Shown here one piece after another: positions 36,302 to 49,645 of a DNA stretch of 64,000 bases. The notes under the pieces are model-generated. The model was not told where the DNA came from. It did not search any database and saw nothing but the letters and a program-made list of their open reading frames with translations. The first letter of the stretch is position 1. The number at the start of each line of letters is the position of its first letter. Origin of the DNA: Gamsiella multidivaricata (lineage: Eukaryota; Mortierellomycota; Mortierellomycetes; Mortierellales; Mortierellaceae); assembly GCF_025024155.1 (NCBI RefSeq), contig NW_026251749.1:62001-126000 (forward strand), given 5' to 3'. The translations under genes were made by a program, and so were the position numbers.

Positions 36302-37453
36302 GGAGGGTATCCATGTTTTTGACCTTTTTTTTTTTTTTGTTCTTTTATTTTTATCAAGTGTATATCATCTCACCATTGTACAAAAGAAGAGATCGTTTTT
36401 TGCTCATTTACTTTTGTTTCATATTCATCGCTTCCTTCGGCATCCAATGTATAATAGACTCAGCATTAATAAAACACGCATGTTCTTCAGAAGTTGCGGC
36501 ATATCTTCATTGAGTCCTTTGTATGTTTGTTACCAAAAAAAAAAAAAAAAAAAAAAAAAAAGGAGGAAAAAGATCTCTCGCTGTCGACATTGGCAATGGT
36601 CCCGCAGGAGGTACATCGGTCTGCATTATTTAGCTCGGAAGCATAGAGGCCACTGCCTGAGTGAGCTGTTGACTCGCATGCGGATTCGTTTGAGACCAAG
36701 CAAGAAATGCAGAACCGCACTTTATAGTCCCTCGCCAGTAAGTAGCGCCCAGGTTTTTTTTTCCTCTCCCGAAAAGGGATATATTTTTGAATGGAGCTAC
36801 AATACTCCCATCGCGGACCTTTTTGAAATTAAGTTGTGGTCATTCTATTCTTCGCCTCTAAGCTTCAACACTATTATCGTCGATGGCTTCGTAGCCGTGC
36901 TTCTCCTGGGCGAAATATTTAGAAGCTGGGTCTTGCGGGATGTGGTCTTTGTAGACGTGACGAGGGGCCCCTTGGGAACAGGGGATCCAGCAGGAGTAGA
37001 TACGTCTTTCCGCCCAGACATAGGCTACGCGCCTTAGAAGCCGCTTAGGGATGGAGGGAGAGATGATGGTGATGGGCGCAGGCGAAAAAAAAAAAATTCC
37101 CATCGCGCGTTTGAATTGATTTCCTATTCTAAAAATTTGAAAATACAGGGACTGCTTCTTTGGGGAACATTTTGTCCTGAGTTTCAGTGGCTTAACGGGG
37201 TTTTTTTGAATTGATTTTTATTGTAAAAAATATTTGGGTCTTGGCGAGGACTCTACGAAAAAAAGGTTCTGCACTGCAAACTTAAAAAAAAAAAACGCGT
37301 TCCTCCTCTGAGTTGTTAAACCAGATGAGATGCAGGGCGTTTATTTTGTGGTGCATATTGCGGCTGCTCCAAACGCCGACAAAGACTCCTATAAGCAGAC
37401 TGACACCAGGCAAACACGCACGTCCTCGTCTTTTTGTTGGTCTGCTTTCTCTA
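36302..37453. other. Intergenic region between convergent genes
   Basis: AT-rich, with several homopolymers: T at about 36326-36338, 27 A at 36535-36561, and A runs near 37084-37096 and 37284-37295. A long plus-strand frame (36246-37037) is open through these runs but has no protein-like structure. No gene seen. Confidence 0.55.
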
Positions 37454-38368
37454 CTACCACCAGGCGGTGAAGATTTGCTTGGAGGGCCGCTTGGTCGCCT
37501 CAGCGAGCGGCGAGGAAGCACGCATGTAGTCAAAATCAGCGGCCTGGAAGCTTTTATCGCTAGGTTGGCAGGAGATTCCGATTTTGCGGAGGTTGGGAAC
37601 ATGCCGAAAAAACCGGCGGATGAAAGGATGGACAGAATCTGGGCCGTTGGAAGAAGGGTACCATCCTTCCAGACGCGGATAGTTGAAAGTCAATGATTGA
37701 AGCGACATGCTCGCCCACCCACTCTCGTCCACTCTTACGAGGTCCTTGAGATCGGCAGCTCTACTTCTCATGACTCCGATATTGCTGAATCTCTCGACAG
37801 GAGTAATCGCACCCAAAATCAAGGTGTGAAGATAAGGGCAAGACTTGACGATGAAGAGAACATCATCGACGCGTATCTCGGACAAGGATTCCCACTCGAG
37901 TTCTCGTAGGTCGGTGAGCCTCGCGACGATAGATATCGGCAGGCATACTGATTCCGTATTGTAATGACACAAGGTTATGTGCAAGTCCTGAAGACGGGGC
38001 GCCAATCCCACGATCTCTTGAAGTTCTGAGAACCGTAAGGTTCTATAGCTGAAAGTAAGGGACCTCAGGTTGATACAATTGCCGAGGAGTGATTCAACAC
38101 GGTTCCATCCGACGTATTTGAAATCGAGGCTTTTGATATACTGGTACCGTTTTGAGATGTAAAAAATGCTCTGGTCGCCGCGGAAGGTTAAGTTTTCGTA
38201 CAGATAGAAACTCCCGAGCTCCATCCAGGTTCGGTTAATGTTCATCATGGCACAGATATCATTCCGTGCGAGGTAAGGGCTGATGACATATGCGAGCTCT
38301 GGCATCGAAAGGACTCTTGCTTGGGGCGTCATGGCCGGTGCATCCTCGACAGAGCTATCCTTGGACAT
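37454..38368 (-). CDS. F-box-like / leucine-rich repeat protein, 304 residues
   Basis: Single-exon gene starting MSKDSSVEDAPAMTPQARVL. The N-terminal 60 residues have an F-box-like pattern (LSMPELAYVISPYLARNDIC then NINRTWMELGSFYLYENLTF), suggesting a substrate adaptor of an SCF ubiquitin ligase. It is followed by irregular leucine-rich repeats (for example NCINLRSLTFSYRTL and APRLQDLHITLCHYNTESV). The protein is only about half the length of the neighbour at 38736-40439, so it may be truncated at its C terminus; no remnant of the missing part is obvious beyond the stop. The segment FIRRFFRHVPNLRKIGIS is echoed in the pseudogene near 54 kb. Such families are often expanded in early-diverging fungi. 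Substrate unknown. Confidence 0.7.
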   Translation of the reverse strand: MSKDSSVEDAPAMTPQARVLSMPELAYVISPYLARNDICAMMNINRTWMELGSFYLYENLTFRGDQSIFYISKRYQYIKSLDFKYVGWNRVESLLGNCINLRSLTFSYRTLRFSELQEIVGLAPRLQDLHITLCHYNTESVCLPISIVARLTDLRELEWESLSEIRVDDVLFIVKSCPYLHTLILGAITPVERFSNIGVMRSRAADLKDLVRVDESGWASMSLQSLTFNYPRLEGWYPSSNGPDSVHPFIRRFFRHVPNLRKIGISCQPSDKSFQAADFDYMRASSPLAEATKRPSKQIFTAWW

Positions 38369-38668
38369 GGCTGGCGAAACTGAGCTTGAAAGGAAGAGGA
38401 GGGGCTAGCGGAAGAGGAAAGTGGCGATTGTGAGAACGAGCTTTCACACTCGATCCAAAAAAAAAGAAAAAAAGAAAGTCACGAGTAGGAGCAGCTGGAG
38501 GTGATGGCGCTGATTTAATGATGGATGTAGCGCAGAGAGTTGTACCGCAGAGCTAGAAGTCGTGGCCTGCACAGCACCAGCGCGCAAACGATATAGTTTT
38601 CTATATCTGCATCCGAGAGATCATCATATGAATCATAGCAATGGTTCCTGAGATCGTTCAGGATAACC

Positions 38669-38708
38669 TTTATTTTATTTTATTTTATTTTATTTTATTT
38701 TATTTTAT
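38669..38708 (+). repeat. (TTTTA)8 microsatellite
   Basis: Eight uninterrupted pentanucleotide units between the two F-box-like genes, just beyond the 3' end of the second one. Likely length-variable. Confidence 0.9.
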
Positions 38709-38735
38709 CTGTTATGCACACCCACGTTCGCGTCC

Positions 38736-40439
38736 CTACCAGACCACGACCCCCATATCCAAGTTCGGCCGATTCGTCCGCAACCATTCCCGTGCCTCCT
38801 CGTCATAACCGTTCTGGAAATTAATATACTCGACCCTCGGCATCAACGCCAACAACACCTTCAACCTCGGCAACGTAATCAACCGACATTTGAACCGTGG
38901 CATCACAATATCCAACAGATACCGATAACAATATCCCGGATCAGGATCCATCACTACCGCACTCCCAGTATTCGCAAGCTCATCCTCATCCAGTAACGAC
39001 TCTATCCTCATACCCGTCCCTCGGATGCTTAATGACCTTAGACGGGGCAGTTGTCGGATCCTGGTCCGGAAGGCTTCATTCTCGTCGAGGCCTTGTAATT
39101 CTACACCAAAGAGCCGTAGGACTTGAAGGGAGCCGTAACAGCCCCAGGCGTTGCATTTGAAGAAGAGCTCCCCCAAGATCAAATCCGCCGTGCACTGCAC
39201 CCACTCCAACCTCTCACACTTCCTTAACATCTCGAGCAAAGCCTGCGTGCCGATCTTGGCTCCATTATGGATCGTGAGGTACCGCAAATTCTGCGCACAG
39301 ACGTCCGCGATCGTCAGTGCTGCCCGATCTGTGACGAGCACGTCTTCGAAATGCAAGGTTTCCATTTGAGAGTAGCCCTGAAGAAAAGTCGGCCAGTCAA
39401 AATCGGGAAGGCTCAAAAGTCCCCGACCCATGTATCGGAAGGTCTGAAGTTTGGGGCAGGACCGGGCGATGATAGATAGGATCCGAGGGTCTTTGATCTT
39501 GCGAATCCGAAGCTTGCGAAGGTTCTGGGCGCGGTGGAGGAGTTTCGAGAGGACAGAGGCTGTCCGTGGGTAGATATCCAGATCCTGGAGCGGGTATGGC
39601 ATCGCGCCCACGGCTCTCGATCCTATCATCGCGTTCGTATTCGCGTTCATTTGATTGTCGCTCTTTCCTGCCTCGCCTTCCTTCTCCTCCATCATCTCGT
39701 GCCGCTGCCGCTTATCCAGATCATGCCCATTGTTCTCGTCCCTGCACTCCAACTTAACCTCCTCCACCCGCTTCTCTTCCTCCTCCTCCGACCGCCTCGT
39801 TTCACCAATCGGTATCCTCCCAAAGCACAACGCCCTTGTCTCGGGGAACGTCTCCAAATACCTCACCACATCCCCCACCCCAATCTGCTTTCTCCTCTTC
39901 CCTCCTCCTTCTTCCTCATCCAATGCCTGCCCGTTCCCGACCGTCAAACTCTTTAGCCCTCTCAAAAAACCCATCTTCCTCACATATGTCAACCACGGCA
40001 AGATTGATGGGATGACCTCGAATTCGGCCACATAGATCTCTAACACCTCAATCCCTGCCCCCACAAACCCATTCCCGTCCTCTGGTTCGAACAGCCGCCA
40101 CAGCGAGTCGACTGGCATTTGCTGAAAATGCAGATGCACATTCCGGAGATGGGGACAACAGTACCGGATATGATCCCGTTGGGCCTGGGGGATGTTCCCC
40201 ATATAGAGGTCAAGGATCTGAACCAGCCGACCGTACAGCGAGAAATCCTGTGGGACCCGGAAGAGGACTTTTCGCCAGAGAAAGGGGGCAAAGACTTGGT
40301 GCCATTGGTGCGAGACTCGGGCACAGAGTGCCAGGACCTCGCGCTCGAGGTATTGGGCAACAAGAGCTTGAAGCTCGGGTAGACTAAGCACCTTTTCGAG
40401 CGGGGAAACAGTCCTGCTGCTGTTGGAGTGTGTTGTCAT
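38736..40439 (-). CDS. F-box-like / leucine-rich repeat protein, 567 residues
   Basis: Intact single-exon gene starting MTTHSNSSRTVSPLEKVLSL. The F-box-like N terminus (LPELQALVAQYLEREVLALC then ARVSHQWHQVFAPFLWRKV) matches the pattern of the neighbour at 37454-38368, so the two are probable paralogues arranged in tandem on the same strand. LRR-like blocks follow: HLRNVHLHFQQMPVDSLWRL, AQNLRKLRIRKIKDPRIL, CPKLQTFRYMGRGL, QNLRYLTIHNGAKIGTQALL and LPRLRSLSIRG. A charged insert (SEEEEEKRVEEVKLE and onward, about residues 214-265) interrupts the repeats. Predicted to recruit a target to an SCF ubiquitin ligase; the target is unknown. Confidence 0.75.
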   Translation of the reverse strand: MTTHSNSSRTVSPLEKVLSLPELQALVAQYLEREVLALCARVSHQWHQVFAPFLWRKVLFRVPQDFSLYGRLVQILDLYMGNIPQAQRDHIRYCCPHLRNVHLHFQQMPVDSLWRLFEPEDGNGFVGAGIEVLEIYVAEFEVIPSILPWLTYVRKMGFLRGLKSLTVGNGQALDEEEGGGKRRKQIGVGDVVRYLETFPETRALCFGRIPIGETRRSEEEEEKRVEEVKLECRDENNGHDLDKRQRHEMMEEKEGEAGKSDNQMNANTNAMIGSRAVGAMPYPLQDLDIYPRTASVLSKLLHRAQNLRKLRIRKIKDPRILSIIARSCPKLQTFRYMGRGLLSLPDFDWPTFLQGYSQMETLHFEDVLVTDRAALTIADVCAQNLRYLTIHNGAKIGTQALLEMLRKCERLEWVQCTADLILGELFFKCNAWGCYGSLQVLRLFGVELQGLDENEAFRTRIRQLPRLRSLSIRGTGMRIESLLDEDELANTGSAVVMDPDPGYCYRYLLDIVMPRFKCRLITLPRLKVLLALMPRVEYINFQNGYDEEAREWLRTNRPNLDMGVVVW

Positions 40440-40555
40440 GAAGTGCTGCGCTCACGTAAAAAACAAAAAAAAAAGGGAATCGGTTCAAGTTGGAGAGTGA
40501 GAGAGAGGATGAGATGTACTGGTGGGATTCAAGATTAATACATAGCTGATGGAGG

Positions 40556-40588
<33 letters not shown>

Positions 40589-40937
40589 GGAGTGGAGTGG
40601 AGCTTTCTTTGCTCGTTGGCACAAGAAGCTGCGACCCCAGAAAGTATGCAGCTGCACGCGAGCCCCACGCTAACACCAACCCTTCATTTCGCCATGTGTC
40701 ATTTCTATGTCAACAAATATCGCTCTTTATTGGTGCCGAAGCACATACATTTACAAATAGGCACAGCAAGCAGAAGCAAAGGATTATCATGAATACTAGA
40801 AAGACAAGAAGCAGAAAAAGAAGGCAAACTAGACATAGAAAACATAATAGTATGCAAGGTGAAATAAATAGGGGAATACGCGCCAGAGGTATGAAAGGCG
40901 GCTGGCAAATAAAGATAAAGATGTCTTGTGGCGTTCC
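40440..40937. other. Intergenic region F-box gene / SPT23-like gene
   Basis: No gene seen. Contains the leader of the F-box gene and a run of 26 A at 40556-40581. Open frames through the run are not protein-like. Confidence 0.55.
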
Positions 40938-43900
40938 TTAGACCTGGATGCCAGCGAGGTTCATCAGCCCGTGCGTCCACTGTCTGGCAACATCAAACGT
41001 TGAGGCGATACGGATGATAGTCAATGCCAACATAACTATATTCGCAAAAAAATAAGACATGCATGTTAGAACAGTGTAACACGAGGCAACATAAAGCAAT
41101 CTGCTACGGCACGACATGATTGCTTACCTAGCAAGACAGGAACCCAGAACAAGAAAAGCATCTTGTCCTTCTTCAGTCGTCTCATCTTCTGGTGATATCT
41201 AGCCCTCAGCTCTTGAATGTGTCGGTTCTCTCCAACAGCCTCGACGGCTCTCTCCGCAACAGCAGCGCCTCCAACTACAGCTCCGTTGTTCGCGATTTCC
41301 GTAATGAGCCTACGGCCACTTCGAACCACAGATGACTCGCCCACATCAGAGCTCGGTGTCGGCTGCTGAGGTTCAGGTTCCATGGGTGGGTACACGCGTC
41401 GGGCCTTGTCCTTGTTCAGCGGTGATGTCACCGTTGCACTGCATCCAGTGCTCGGACCAGGGGCCGTCGTCAGCATCAAGGGGCTATATGGCGAATCCTG
41501 TGATGGCATTGCATAACTGTTCACCGGCTGCTGCAAGACAGACGTAGCCGAGAAGGGCTGGTGGTAGACACTCAGATAACGGCTCGGTGCTTCCTCTGCC
41601 GTAGGGGTTAGATTAGCCACCACGGAGCTATTAATAGTCCGGTTCTCGGGCTTGGAGTGCATTGTCCACAACTCGTGCGAAATGGCCTGCTCATCCAATA
41701 CGAATTCCGCGCCGATAGACCGGCTGCGTCCATGACGGAGCGGCTGCTTCTCAGTGACGTGCTCAACCGACTGCTCGTTCGCAGCGACCTCCTGTTTGCC
41801 ACTGAAATTGTAGGGCATGTAGGTACCGATGTTGGCATTGAAGGCCTGGATCGATGTCGGCATGCTGGGGATGTTCATCAAGAAGGCGCCCTTCTCTGGC
41901 AGGATCTGGTTCAGGGCTTTAAAGAATTCAAAGTCGAAGCTTGGCGATGAGGACTGGAGCTGGCTCAGCGTCTTTTGAAGCCAGTTCCTCTCCATCTCCG
42001 CTGCCTGTGCGTCCTTTGCATCCTGAGCCAGCGGGGTTGCCATGGGGATCAGACTTGGAGACGAAGGCGCCTGGAAAATGTCGCCGTTGTCAGCCTTGTA
42101 AATCTCTTCCTGACTATCGTCCTGGCTGTTCGAGTCGCTACCACTCCAGTCGCTCGAGTCATCCGACATTTCCTCGCCAATCCATTCGCCGCGGTCGATC
42201 CAGGCAAGGTCCTCGATCTCTGAGCCAACAAGACTCGAGGCATCAAAAGAACCCTCGTTCCCATCCTCCTCAAGCGTATCGCTTTCTGTGGCAAAGTGCT
42301 CCAACCAGACACCACTATCCGCGCCATCTTCCAGAGTATCCAATGCCTCGAGTTCTTCTTCAACCTCAGATTCGCCCTCGGCTTCCTGGGCAGACTCGTA
42401 GCCATCGACTTCCTGAGCTCCAGCATCGACCCAGCTATTGCTGGTCCTTAGCGCCTGCACAAGCTCAGCTGTCTTTGTTGGCTCATTCATTCCAGCCAAG
42501 TCCACACATCCAACACCATGAACGCTTCGCAACATTACGTCCGCACCATGTCCGATCAGCAGCTTGGCGCTTGCCACCTCTCCGCGCCAACATGCATAGT
42601 GAAGCGCACTGTAGCCATTCATGTCTAGGGCATCGATCTCGATTTCTGGATTAAAAACAAGGGCTTCGACCAACCGTTCAAACCCCTTCATTGCTCCGAA
42701 ATGTAGCAGACGATGTCCAGTGTCGCGTCGATGGAGGTTGATGACTCCATGACTAGGGGCTGGCAGCTCCGAGAGCACCGTGAGAAGGGTAAGAATCCTG
42801 TCCTCAAGGCCAGCCTGAAACTCTGTATCCGAAATTTGATCTCCAAATGACAAGATCAGATCTCTAACAAGGTTGGCGTAGTTGAGCGAGTTTTGTTGGT
42901 GCTGTTGCTGCTGTCCTTGTTGCTGCTGCTGTTGCTGCTGCTGCTGTTGTTGATTGCCATTGGCTACCTGGCTTCCAACAATGCGCAAAGCAATATTTCT
43001 AGCGTCCTCGAGCCTTCCTGTCATCTTTAATCCAACCACCTGAAGGGCAAGTTCCATCAAAGCCTTGTCGCTCTCATCGACATATGTGAACAGCATCATC
43101 TCGTTCACATCCCCAGTTTGAGCCAAAGTGATCGCTGGATGTTCCTTAAATGTGACGACCGTTGTGCCGGGCTGAATCCTTGGTGGTAAAATGCAGATCA
43201 GGGTGTTGGGGGACCAAAACTGTGTGGGAAGTGCTGGTGTTGCGTCAAACATAGCGGTCAATCCTGCGTAAAAGTTGGCACCCAGGATTGTGACCTCAAT
43301 GCCACCAAAGCACGGTCCTGAGTTAGGAATCAATCTTGTCATCCTTGGGACAATGAAGCCGGGCGGTACCATGGCTAATGTCGAGGAGAGACCGAGGATC
43401 GAGGGCATGGATGTGGGCGAGATTACGGGAGGTGTAACGAGGGGGTTGACTGTGAGTGGAGCGGTCATCGAGGGCTGGGTTGTATTGGAGGCCAAAGGAT
43501 TGGCTGCCGTAGGAGCTCGTCGACGTCTGACAGGGCCCACCCCGCCAGAAGTACTTGTGCGACGCGCAATGGGCGAGGAAGTTACCGTAGCTGCGGTGTT
43601 AAATGCATCAGGGAATAATGCCTGCTGTTGCAGCTGCTGAAACTGAAGATGTTGCTGCTGAAGTTGATGCTGCTGCAGCTGACGTTCCTGATCCTGTTGT
43701 AGCTGATATTGCTGGTTCACGTTGTCCCTCACGCGGTCGAGCGGAGCGGATGTTGCGGGTGCAAGTGAGATGGGGATATCGACCAATTGCTCAGGAACCA
43801 TCCTGTCGTTATTCGAAGCATAAATAAAGCTGTTCATAGTTTGGAACTGTTGCTGGCTATCCATTGACGTTGGCGGGTAGTCTGGCGAGGGTGTGGTTTG

Positions 43901-45182
43901 GCATGCCTGAGAGATACGCTCTGTGGGTGAGATTGGTGAAGAGGGCGATGGGACCTGACGCGCATCGTCCGGTTGTGAAAACTGAGAAATGAGGTCGACA
44001 ATCGAGAGATTGTTGGGGTCATAGTGGCTGATATCCATTGAGGTTTGAAGCGGTGAAGGTGAAGCATTAGAGGAGGACGAGTCCATCTCAGACTCTTCGG
44101 ACTCTTCCTCCTCCTCATCGTCATCCTGTCCGGTGCCCATGTCGACCTCACTTTCCACCTCATCTCCTGGCGTCGTCGGTGAGCTGGGAGGGGTGAGAGT
44201 GACAACCTTGTTGGATGGGTCGGTCGCCTTCTTGGACGAGGTCTTGTGTTGCACGCCAGTCGCACCCTGCTCTGGCTTCTTGACCTTGGACGCCTTGTGG
44301 TCATCAGTAATCATAATGGGCGGCGACACGCCCACAGCGACAACGTTGTTGGCGTAGTCTCGGAGCAAGAACTGGATGCAGAATCCGAGCTTCTCGCCAT
44401 GGTGCCTGCAGTAGCAGGTGATGCGCGTGGGCAGAATCAACTCTCCCGAGCTAAACTCGGCAATCTCTGTGCAATTGAAGAGTAGGATCTTGCGCTGCTC
44501 GAGCGCCATCTGCTCAGGGTTATCCTCGTCGAGGTGGGCAAGGGGACCTGCGGCGAGTCCGTTCTTCTTCTTGCCGAGGCTCTTCTTGCGCTGAGTGCGT
44601 TTCCGTTCGCGGAGAACACATCCTGTGCAGGTCTGGATGATCTTGCTCCTATCACTCTGGCAGACAACTGATGCCTCCAGGCTAAGACACGTCCCATTGT
44701 TCAATGCCTCGTACACCTCAGGGCCTAATTTTTTGAGTGCGAGCTACAAGGTCAGTTTCAAGCACAGACAAGAAAGATCCATACCGTTTTTGTTGGGTGA
44801 CAAAATTTAAATTTGCATCCGTCACACGGGACAGACGCACGTTTTTTCATGGAGTACAAACGAGAGGAGACTTGCCGACATTCTTTGCGTTGATACGCTT
44901 GTTCTTCTCCTTAGCTACCATATACTCGGGTAGCTTGATGTGGGTCCAGGCGCCGACGCGGTCGTTCTGGTGATTGACCAGCTGAATGCCTAGCTTGATC
45001 TGGGTCTCAACCCTCGACTTGGCCCCCTGCGATGGAATGCCCGTGATGTTGATTCGGAGACTAGGGTGACAAGAAGCATTCATACCCTGGTCAGTCGAGG
45101 GGGTTCCATATTGCAACGAAAACGAGGGTTGAAGGATAGAACGACGGGTGGCTGGAGAGGGAGAAGGGTGGACTTTACCCAT
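40938..45182 (-). CDS. SPT23/MGA2-like membrane-anchored transcription regulator (IPT/TIG, ankyrin repeats, C-terminal TM)
   Basis: In yeast SPT23 and MGA2 sit in the ER/nuclear membrane, sense lipid packing, and are released by ubiquitin-proteasome processing to activate OLE1. My model has three minus-strand exons: about 44862-45182, 41128-44743 and 40938-41035, giving about 1,344 residues. The N terminus has the family block KSRVETQIKLGIQLVNHQND; exon 2 starts LALKKLGPEVYEALNNGTCL and carries CQSDRSKIIQTCTGCVLRER and KRTQRKKS. An IPT/TIG domain is centred on LIPNSGPCFGGIEVTILGAN. Two ankyrin repeats follow: GHRLLHFGAMKGFERLVEAL and MNGYSALHYACWRGEVASAK. Exon 3 completes a single C-terminal membrane helix (MLFLFWVPVLLVMLALTIIR). 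Poly-Gln tracts lie at about 42898-42955 and 43620-43700. The exon 1 donor is ambiguous (GTTTGT at 44861 or GTCGGC at 44879; both keep frame). Confidence 0.85.
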
Positions 45183-46271
45183 TTTGCGTCATGTTTTGAT
45201 GATTTTTTTTTTGCTACAGCGGCGCTCGAGGGAAGAGGTGTGAGAGGTGTGTGGCGGGAAGTGAGCTATTGCTGAGCAAACAGCAGAAGTTAGAGGGGAA
45301 AGAGAGAGAGGGAGAGTGAAGAAGAGGTGGGTGAGCGTGGAGGAAGGGAAGTGGTTGAGGGTTTGTCAGCCAATGGGCAAGAGGGAGGGTACGAGTGAGA
45401 GTGAGAGTGAGGGTGAGGGTGAGGGTGAGGGTGTAGGGTAAGTGTGAGAGAGGGGAAGGGGTATAATCAGAAAGGGTGCAGAGAGACTATGAGATTGCAC
45501 ACAGTTGTTGTTGTTGTTGTTGTTGTCCACGGATGCAAGAGGCTGGATGACAGAGCCGAGGGGGGTATGTGTTGCGTGAAAGAGAGGCAGAGGGATGGTG
45601 AGAGAAGAAGAGGAAGAGCGATGGTGTGGAGAATGAACGCCGGAAAAGATAACCCGCCCAGCAGAACCCCATATGATATGATTCGATGGTTTATCTTTTA
45701 AAGTCACTTTGGCAGAAATGGGTTTTTTTTTTGTTTTCGCAACCCCAGCATACTCTTCTCTCCTTTGCCCTAAATGGAGGCAGACTAGCGCTGTGGCCAC
45801 AACCCAGCTCATCTTCTTGGGACCCAACTGATACCACTGATACAACTACAGTGCGGACAGCGACATCCTCAGTGGATATACTTCATTAGGATACAAAGCA
45901 TGCCAATCGCTTTCATTTGTGGGGAAGTGAGTTCCACTTTCCCCTGAGCGGTGAGGAGATGCGTGCGCGGGTGGTGTGGGTTCAGCATGCAGCTGTGCGT
46001 GCATTCTTAGTCCTATTTTGTTGGGAGACTTTCTGCATGTGAAAAAGCCCGATGCAAGGGAAAAAAAAAAAAGATAAACGTCACCGGAGAGTCCTCTGTC
46101 GCCACTGTTGTAAACAACATCGCGACCCTCTGTGTCGTTCGTGTGGAGGGGTGCATTAGACAAAAAGCCCTTGGACGGTTGGACCTCAGTCGGTGACATC
46201 ATTTCACTTATTCTTTCCATCACTCTATCCTCTTCAACTCCCTCCATCAACCCATCCCTCCTTCTTCAACA
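45183..46271. other. Divergent promoter region SPT23-like / ARP3
   Basis: About 1.1 kb without a gene. Purine-rich next to the SPT23-like start (CT-rich on its coding strand), with a G-rich hexamer array and a (GTT)n run at about 45504-45524. The 46200-46270 stretch is the CT-rich ARP3 leader. Open frames here are products of the simple sequence. Confidence 0.6.
45393..45438 (+). repeat. G-rich hexamer array (GTGAGA/GTGAGG), G-quadruplex-capable
   Basis: Tandem hexamers containing GGGTGAGGGTGAGGGTGAGG, i.e. more than four GGG runs with 3-nt loops, a textbook G-quadruplex pattern. It lies about 230 bp upstream of the SPT23-like start codon, G-rich on the strand opposite the gene's coding strand. 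Confidence 0.75.
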
Positions 46272-48469
<2,198 letters not shown>

Positions 48470-48800
48470 ACACAATGTGGAATATAACATTCAGGTCGAA
48501 GAACTAGCAGGAACGGAGAGAGGCAGAGATGGAGAGACACATGTGTAATGCAACAAAGGGCTAACCTTGGGCCAGATAGACTCTCAGTATTAAAAATATG
48601 CAATTGAGCTCGTAATTATGGGCGTGTGATAGTATTGGAATGTATGCGCACCAGCCAATTTCTTTTTTCTACGGGTGACGCAACGAAAGGGGGCGTGACG
48701 GCTGGAAGGAACACAGGTAAACAACCAGTGTGATATTTTTTTCCCCCTCTTCCTTTCTCTCACCTCTCTCGTTCATCACCTGTCCATCAATCGATCCACT
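48470..48800. other. Intergenic region ARP3 / PA2G4
   Basis: No gene seen. The PA2G4 leader (48735-48800) is CT-rich. Confidence 0.6.
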
Positions 48801-48913
48801 ATGAGCAAGACCGCTGACAAGAAGAAACTCACCATCGCCGCTCAGGACACTGAGGACATCACTGTCGCGTAAGGAAATCTCTTTCTCACGAGAATGAAGC
48901 TTTGATTCTCCAA

Positions 48914-48944
<31 letters not shown>

Positions 48945-49612
48945 GGTGGGAGCAAGAGACAAACAAACACGACAACAATACAGCTCTCCCAGGAAGTGGG
49001 GGCTATCGTTCATTTGGAACCTATTTGGAACAGAGACCGTCCACCAGAACCAGCTCCTCTTTTCGCTTCATTATCCACCTGTCCAACTATTATTATTGTT
49101 TTTTTTGCCTGTGGAGGGAGATATAACGCGGCGTGTTGAATTTTTTTTTCGTGCATACGAGGGCCGCAGAACTAAAAATACCCGTCGCTTTGGATATGTC
49201 TTTTTCATAGCAACACCGATGTCCTCACCAAGTACAAGGCCGCTGCCGAAATCACCAACCGTACGTGTTTTTTTTGAATTGTTTTTTGATCGTATAGTCT
49301 TCACGGCATGGAAGGAGAGGAGAGAAAAGATTCAGTCTTTTGTTCAAATTGCAAATCGATATACTAAAAGAAAAAACTTGCACTCGATTTGGTTTCATAA
49401 ACAAATAGGTGTTATCGCCCAGGTCGCTGCTGCTTGCGTTGACGGTGCCTCTATCTTGGAGCTGGCTGTGAATGGTGACAAGGCCATTGAGGAGGGCACC
49501 AAGACTGTCTACACCAAGGGCAAGATCAGCAAGGGTACGTGGATCTCTGCTTGCTTGCAAAAAAAAAAATGCACAGGACGCGCGTCTCAATTGCTCGAAT
49601 TGCTTCTGGAAA

Positions 49613-49645
<33 letters not shown>

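Noticed and set aside
36246..37037. Plus-strand frame of 263 codons after the PHD gene
   Set aside because: Overlaps the end of the PHD gene in another frame and is open mainly because of T and A homopolymers; no protein-like structure.
39534..39956. Plus-strand frames over the 567-residue F-box-like gene
   Set aside because: Antisense shadows of a charged region (Ser/Leu/Pro-rich mirror of the Glu/Arg-rich insert).
45366..45845. Minus-strand frame of 159 codons between the SPT23-like gene and ARP3
   Set aside because: Composed of simple repeats (Pro-Ser and Ser-Leu from the hexamer array, Asn/Gln from GTT repeats).
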